NCBI GenBank assembly: GCA_036276035.1
Contig: DASUCM010000129.1
Span: 1-20,556 of the forward strand
Direction: 5' to 3'
Length of the DNA: 20,556 nt
Source: JACDAF01 sp036276035
Lineage (GTDB): Bacteria > Chloroflexota > Limnocylindria > P2-11E
The translations under genes were made by a program, and so were the position numbers. The notes under the pieces were generated by a model. That model did not search any database. It was not told the DNA's origin and saw only the letters and a program-made list of their open reading frames with translations. This document shows, one piece after another, positions 16,804-20,556 of the stretch (positions are counted from its first letter, which is position 1; the number at the start of each line of letters is the position of its first letter).

Positions 16804-16831
16804 TTCGGTGGGTCTCATGTGGCGGAGGTGC

Positions 16832-18514
16832 TCAGACCCTCGTGAGCGGGCGGTACCGGATCCTGTGCGGCCGATCCGCGTCGGTGCCCAGCTCGGCGTG
16901 GCGCGCGGCCTCGTAGTCGGAGTAGTTGCCCTCGAACCAGCGGACCTTCGAGTCGCCTTCGAAGGCGAGCACGTGCGTCGCGATGCGGTCGATGAACCAG
17001 CGGTCGTGGCTGATGACGACCGCACAGCCGGCGAAGTCGAGCAGCGCGTCCTCGAGCGCTCGGAGCGTGTCGACGTCGAGGTCGTTCGTGGGCTCGTCGA
17101 GGAGCAGGAGGTTGCCGCCGGTCTTCAGCAGCTTCGCGAGGTGCACACGGTTGCGCTCGCCGCCGGAGAGATCGCCGACCCGCTTCTGCTGGTCCTGGCC
17201 GCGGAAGTTGAACGACGCGGCGTACGCGCGCGCGTTGCGCGGGCGCCCGCCGACCATCACGGTGTCCTGCCCCTCCGCGATCTCCTGCCACACGGTGCTG
17301 TCCGGCTGGAGGGTGTCGCGCGACTGCGAGACGTACGCGAGCTGCACGGTCTCGCCGACGCGCAGCGTGCCGCCGTCGGGCTGCTCCTCGCCGGCGATCA
17401 TGCGGAAGAGCGTTGTCTTCCCCGCCCCGTTCGGGCCGATCACGCCCACGATGCCGCCGCGCGGGAGCGAGAACGTGAGGTCGTCGAAGAGGAGCTTGTC
17501 GCCGTAGCCCTTGCGCACGCCCTTCGCCTCGACGACGACGTCACCGAGCCGCGGGCCCGGCGGGATCGAGATCTCGAGCTCGCGCTCGCGGGCGTCGGGG
17601 TCCTGCGAGAGGAGGCGCTCGTAGGCCTGGAGCCGCGCCTTGCTCTTCGCCTGGCGCGCGCGCGGCGACTGGCGCACCCACTCGAGCTCGCGGGCGAGCG
17701 TGCGCTGACGGGCGGACTCCTGCTTCTCCTCATCCGCAAGGCGCTTGCGCTTCTGGTCGAGCCAGGAGGAGTAGTTGCCCTCCCAGGGGATCCCGTAGCC
17801 CTTGTCGAGCTCGAGGATCCAGCCGGCGACGTTGTCGAGGAAGTACCGGTCGTGGGTCACCGCGACGACGGTGCCGGGGTACTCCGCGAGGAAGCGCTCG
17901 AGCCAGCCGACCGACTCGGCGTCGAGGTGGTTCGTCGGCTCGTCGAGGAGCAGGAGGTCCGGCTTCTGGAGCAGCAGCCGGCAGAGCGCGACGCGGCGGC
18001 GCTCCCCGCCCGACAGCGTCGTGACGTCCTGCTCCGGCGGCGGGAGCCGGAGGGCGTCCATGGCGACGTCCACGGTCGCGTCGAGGTCCCAGAGGCCCTT
18101 CGCCTCGATCTCGTCCTGGGCCTTCTGCATCTCGTCGGCGACGCGCTCCATCTCGGCCGCGCTGAGCTCCTCGCCCATCTTCGCGGAGAGGTCGTAGTAG
18201 CGGGCGAGGATGGCGCGCTGCGCCGCCACGCCCTCCTCGACGTTGCCCCGGACATCCTTCGTCGGATCGAGCTGCGGCTCCTGCGGGAGCATGCCGCGGG
18301 TGAAGCCCTCGGTGAGCCGCGCGTCGCCGACGAACTCCGTGTCGACGCCGGCCATGATCCGCAGGAGCGTGCTCTTGCCTGCTCCGTTCGCGCCGAGGAC
18401 GCCGATCTTGGCTCCCGGGTAGAAGCCGAGCGTGATGTCCCGGAGGACCTCGCGCTGGGTCCCGGGGATGACCTTCTTCAGGCGGTAGGTCTGGAAGATG
18501 AACTGCGGCGGCAT
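16832..18514 (-). CDS. ettA: Energy-dependent translational throttle protein EttA (ABC-F family)
   Basis: A soluble ABC-F ATPase that binds the ribosomal E site and gates entry into elongation according to the ATP/ADP ratio. The 560-residue product has two ATPase domains: Walker A GANGAGKST (41-49), signature LSGGE (166-170), Walker B LLLLDEPTNHLD (186-197), then GPNGAGKTT (359-367), LSGGE (448-452) and LLLLDEPTNDLD (468-479). The arm insert lies near 85-140. The tRNA-contacting linker includes WVRQSPRARQAKSKARLQ (278-295), characteristic of EttA rather than resistance ABC-F proteins. Length matches E. coli EttA (555). The ATG at 18514 has no Shine-Dalgarno but follows TACGGT by six bases. 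A minus-strand TAGCAT promoter separates it from the antiporter gene downstream. Confidence 0.96.
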   Translation of the reverse strand: MPPQFIFQTYRLKKVIPGTQREVLRDITLGFYPGAKIGVLGANGAGKSTLLRIMAGVDTEFVGDARLTEGFTRGMLPQEPQLDPTKDVRGNVEEGVAAQRAILARYYDLSAKMGEELSAAEMERVADEMQKAQDEIEAKGLWDLDATVDVAMDALRLPPPEQDVTTLSGGERRRVALCRLLLQKPDLLLLDEPTNHLDAESVGWLERFLAEYPGTVVAVTHDRYFLDNVAGWILELDKGYGIPWEGNYSSWLDQKRKRLADEEKQESARQRTLARELEWVRQSPRARQAKSKARLQAYERLLSQDPDARERELEISIPPGPRLGDVVVEAKGVRKGYGDKLLFDDLTFSLPRGGIVGVIGPNGAGKTTLFRMIAGEEQPDGGTLRVGETVQLAYVSQSRDTLQPDSTVWQEIAEGQDTVMVGGRPRNARAYAASFNFRGQDQQKRVGDLSGGERNRVHLAKLLKTGGNLLLLDEPTNDLDVDTLRALEDALLDFAGCAVVISHDRWFIDRIATHVLAFEGDSKVRWFEGNYSDYEAARHAELGTDADRPHRIRYRPLTRV

Positions 18515-18520
18515 CCGACG

Positions 18521-18526
18521 ACCGTA
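18521..18526 (-). promoter_or_regulatory. -10 box of ettA, leaderless geometry with extended TGN
   Basis: TACGGT (18526-18521, minus strand) is preceded directly by TGA, an extended -10 motif, and lies exactly six bases before the ATG at 18514. No Shine-Dalgarno intervenes. Confidence 0.55.
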
Positions 18527-18570
18527 TCAGTTGTTCCCCACCTGCTGCGCCGCCTCCTCGCCTGCTGTCT

Positions 18571-18576
18571 TACCCT
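18571..18576 (+). promoter_or_regulatory. Candidate -10 box of the M1 aminopeptidase gene
   Basis: TACCCT fits TANNNT and lies 32 bases before the TTG start, giving a leader of about 26 bases that includes the GGGGGAG ribosome site (18593-18599). It is divergent from the ettA promoter, with 44 bp between the two hexamers. Confidence 0.4.
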
Positions 18577-18608
18577 CTTGTCCAGCGAGCCTGGGGGAGA
18601 GTGGACCG

Positions 18609-20556
18609 TTGAACGATTTCCGCCTGCGGAAGGACGTACGGCCGAGCCGGTACGAGCTGCGCTTCGAGCTGGACCTCGATCGCTGGACCTCCAAGGGGAC
18701 CGGCGCCATCACCCTGCGGACGGACCGGCCCGCCCGCGAGCTCGTCCTGCACTCCGTGGACCTCGACATCACGAGTGCGAGCCTCGACGGGACGGCGATG
18801 ACCGGCGTCAGCTACGACGCGGAAAGCCAGACCGCGACGCTCGCGTTCCCGGGCGAGCAGGCACCCGGCGAGCACGTCCTTCGGCTCGAGTGGACGGGCG
18901 AGATCCGTGAGGCGCTGCGCGGCCTGTACCGCTCGACCCGCGGCGAGGAGCGCTACGCCGCGACGCAGTTCGAGGCGGCGGACGCCCGGCGGGCGTTGCC
19001 CTGCTTCGACGAGCCCGAGTTCAAAGCGCGGTGGATCATCGAGCTCGAGCACGACAGCTCGCTCGTCGCGATCTCGAACGCCCCGATCGCCGAGCAGAGG
19101 GAGGTCCGGCCCGGCCGGACGCTCACGCGCTTCGCCGAGACGCCGAAGATCTCCTCCTACCTCGTCGCGTTCTGCGTCGGCCCGTTCGAGCCGACGCCGG
19201 TCGCGAAGAGCGCCTCCGGCTCGGACGTCCGGGTCTGGCTCCCGCCTGGCCTCGCCGTCCGCGGCGTCTACGCGCGCGACGCGCACGTCCGCGCCCTCGG
19301 GTACCTCGAGGAGTACACCGGCATCCCGTACCCCTACGCGCCGAAGGTCGACGCCATCGGCCTCCCCGACTTCGAGGCTGGCGCGATGGAGAACCCGGGC
19401 GCGATCACCTACCGCACGACGTACCTCGCGGTGGACGAGCGCACCGCGTCGAGCGCGGCGTTCAAGGGCTGCTTCAGCGTCGCCGCGCATGAGCTCACGC
19501 ACATGTGGTGGGGCGACCTCGTGACGATGGCCTGGTGGACCGACCTCTGGCTGAACGAGTCCTTCGCGAGCTTCGTCGGCGAAAAGGCGACGACGTCGCT
19601 GAACCCGGAATGGGGCTACGAGCGCGACGTCGTATCGCAGAACACCTCGGCCTTCAACCTCGACGCGCTCGTGTCCACGCATCCGATCTCGGTCGAGGCG
19701 AAGAACGCTGACGAGGCCTCCGAGCGGTTCGACGCCGTCACCTACCTGAAGGGCCAGGGCGTCCTGCGCATGATCGAGAACTTCATCGGCGCAGACGCCT
19801 TCCGCGCGGGGGTCCGCATCTACCTCGACCGCCACCGTGAAGCGAACGCCACGGCGAGCGCCTTCTGGCGCGCGCTCGACGAGGCCTCGCGGAAGGACGT
19901 CTCGACGATCGCCGACGCCTGGATCCACGAGCCCGGTCACCCGCTCGTCACGTGCACGACGCGCGAGGCGGCCGGTGCGCTCGAGATCGAGCTCCGGCAG
20001 AGCCGGTTCTTTGCCGACCCTGCGCAGCGCGACACCGGTCAGCGCTGGCCGGTCCCGGTCGTCATCAGGTACGGGACGGACGGCGGCGGGCGCGACCACC
20101 GGGTGCTCCTCGAATCGGCGTCGCAGACGGTGCGGCTCGAGGGCGCGCGGTGGTATTACCCGAACGCGCGCGGCACCGGCTTCTACCGGACCGCCCTCGA
20201 CGACCGGGCCGTCGCGCTCCTCGCGCAGAACATCGGCTCGCTCGCGCCGGAGGAGCGGCTGGCGCTCCTCGACAACCAGTGGGCGCTCGCGCGGGCGCAC
20301 AAAGCGGGCGTCGCGCAGGTCCTCGAGCTCGTCGCCGGCCTGGGCGGCGAGGACGACCGCTACGTGCTCGCCCTCCTCGCCGAGATCCTCGGCTGGCTGT
20401 CGACGCACGCGGTGACCGACGCGACGCGCGACCCCTTCCGCAGGACGGTCGACCGGCTCTTCCGGCCGCAGCTCGAGCGGCTCGGCTGGGACGTCCGGCA
20501 GGACGACACGGCGGACGAGCGCGAGAAGCGCGCGATCGTCATCTCGAGCCTCGGCC
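18609..20556 (+). CDS. M1-family zinc aminopeptidase, C-terminus cut by window edge
   Basis: Removes N-terminal residues from peptides; probably cytosolic, as no signal peptide is seen. I read 649 codons before the edge; M1 enzymes are usually 830-900 residues, so roughly a quarter is missing. The active site is complete: exopeptidase motif GAMEN (258-262), zinc ligands in HELTH (294-298) and E317 in WLNESFA with the canonical 18-residue spacing, and catalytic tyrosine Y379 in VTYLKGQG. The start is TTG at 18609, ten bases after GGGGGAG (18593-18599); the product then opens with LNDFRLRKDVRPSRYELRF, as family members do. A GTG at 18601 is in another frame and stops at once. Divergent from ettA. 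Confidence 0.94.
   Translation, partial: MNDFRLRKDVRPSRYELRFELDLDRWTSKGTGAITLRTDRPARELVLHSVDLDITSASLDGTAMTGVSYDAESQTATLAFPGEQAPGEHVLRLEWTGEIREALRGLYRSTRGEERYAATQFEAADARRALPCFDEPEFKARWIIELEHDSSLVAISNAPIAEQREVRPGRTLTRFAETPKISSYLVAFCVGPFEPTPVAKSASGSDVRVWLPPGLAVRGVYARDAHVRALGYLEEYTGIPYPYAPKVDAIGLPDFEAGAMENPGAITYRTTYLAVDERTASSAAFKGCFSVAAHELTHMWWGDLVTMAWWTDLWLNESFASFVGEKATTSLNPEWGYERDVVSQNTSAFNLDALVSTHPISVEAKNADEASERFDAVTYLKGQGVLRMIENFIGADAFRAGVRIYLDRHREANATASAFWRALDEASRKDVSTIADAWIHEPGHPLVTCTTREAAGALEIELRQSRFFADPAQRDTGQRWPVPVVIRYGTDGGGRDHRVLLESASQTVRLEGARWYYPNARGTGFYRTALDDRAVALLAQNIGSLAPEERLALLDNQWALARAHKAGVAQVLELVAGLGGEDDRYVLALLAEILGWLSTHAVTDATRDPFRRTVDRLFRPQLERLGWDVRQDDTADEREKRAIVISSLG

Noticed and set aside
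16832..18514. Antibiotic-resistance ABC-F protein
   Set aside because: The length, arm insert and EttA-type linker fit the translational throttle EttA, not the Vga/Msr/OptrA resistance groups.
15176..18910. A plus-strand reading frame of over 1200 codons opposite the antiporter and ettA genes
   Set aside because: It is Arg/Asp/Glu-rich shadow coding caused by high GC at third positions. The minus strand carries complete, motif-bearing proteins.

Overview
This 20.6-kb window is dense, high-GC bacterial chromosome with no mobile element, CRISPR array or rRNA. The gene set is an alpha-aminoadipate-type lysine pathway, a homodimeric AceE-type pyruvate dehydrogenase, a TRAP transporter, EttA, an M1 aminopeptidase and a rhomboid protease. 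Several promoters look leaderless (TANNNT six bases before the start codon). Together these suggest a high-GC Chloroflexota-like or actinobacterium-like lineage sequenced as a genome fragment. The assignment is tentative because no rRNA or other phylogenetic marker is present.

Layout. 1-2432 (minus): the 3' end of a lysine operon, homocitrate synthase followed by a homoaconitase/LeuC-family large subunit that runs off the left edge. The genes overlap by GTGA. Upstream lies a structured leader (about 2502-2687) whose conserved blocks match the lysine riboswitch (L-box). 2781-4346 (plus): a small lipoprotein and a membrane-bound GGDEF diguanylate cyclase. 4345-4415 (minus): tRNA-Cys(GCA), whose 3' end overlaps the GGDEF stop codon. 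4504-5241 (plus): a rhomboid protease. 5253-7759 (minus): a coupled pair, a Cache-HAMP membrane sensor with no output domain and an unrecognised protein carrying a 70-residue tandem duplication plus TPR-like helices. 7869-8396 (minus): a hypothetical protein. 8631-11321 (plus): aceE. 11434-14597 (plus): a complete three-part TRAP transporter with its own TTGACA promoter. 14616-16768 (minus): a CPA2/KefB-type antiporter with a TrkA-N domain, translationally coupled to a small two-helix membrane protein. 16832-18514 (minus): ettA. 18609-right edge (plus): an M1 aminopeptidase, divergent from ettA.

How the parts fit. Lysine synthesis would begin from 2-oxoglutarate and acetyl-CoA at homocitrate synthase, gated by a lysine-sensing RNA. 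AceE makes acetyl-CoA from pyruvate. The adjacent TRAP binding protein resembles the 2-oxoacid/monocarboxylate class, so uptake and use of pyruvate or lactate may be linked. The most noteworthy observations are the lysine riboswitch on an aminoadipate-pathway gene and the output-less sensor coupled to a duplicated-domain partner.
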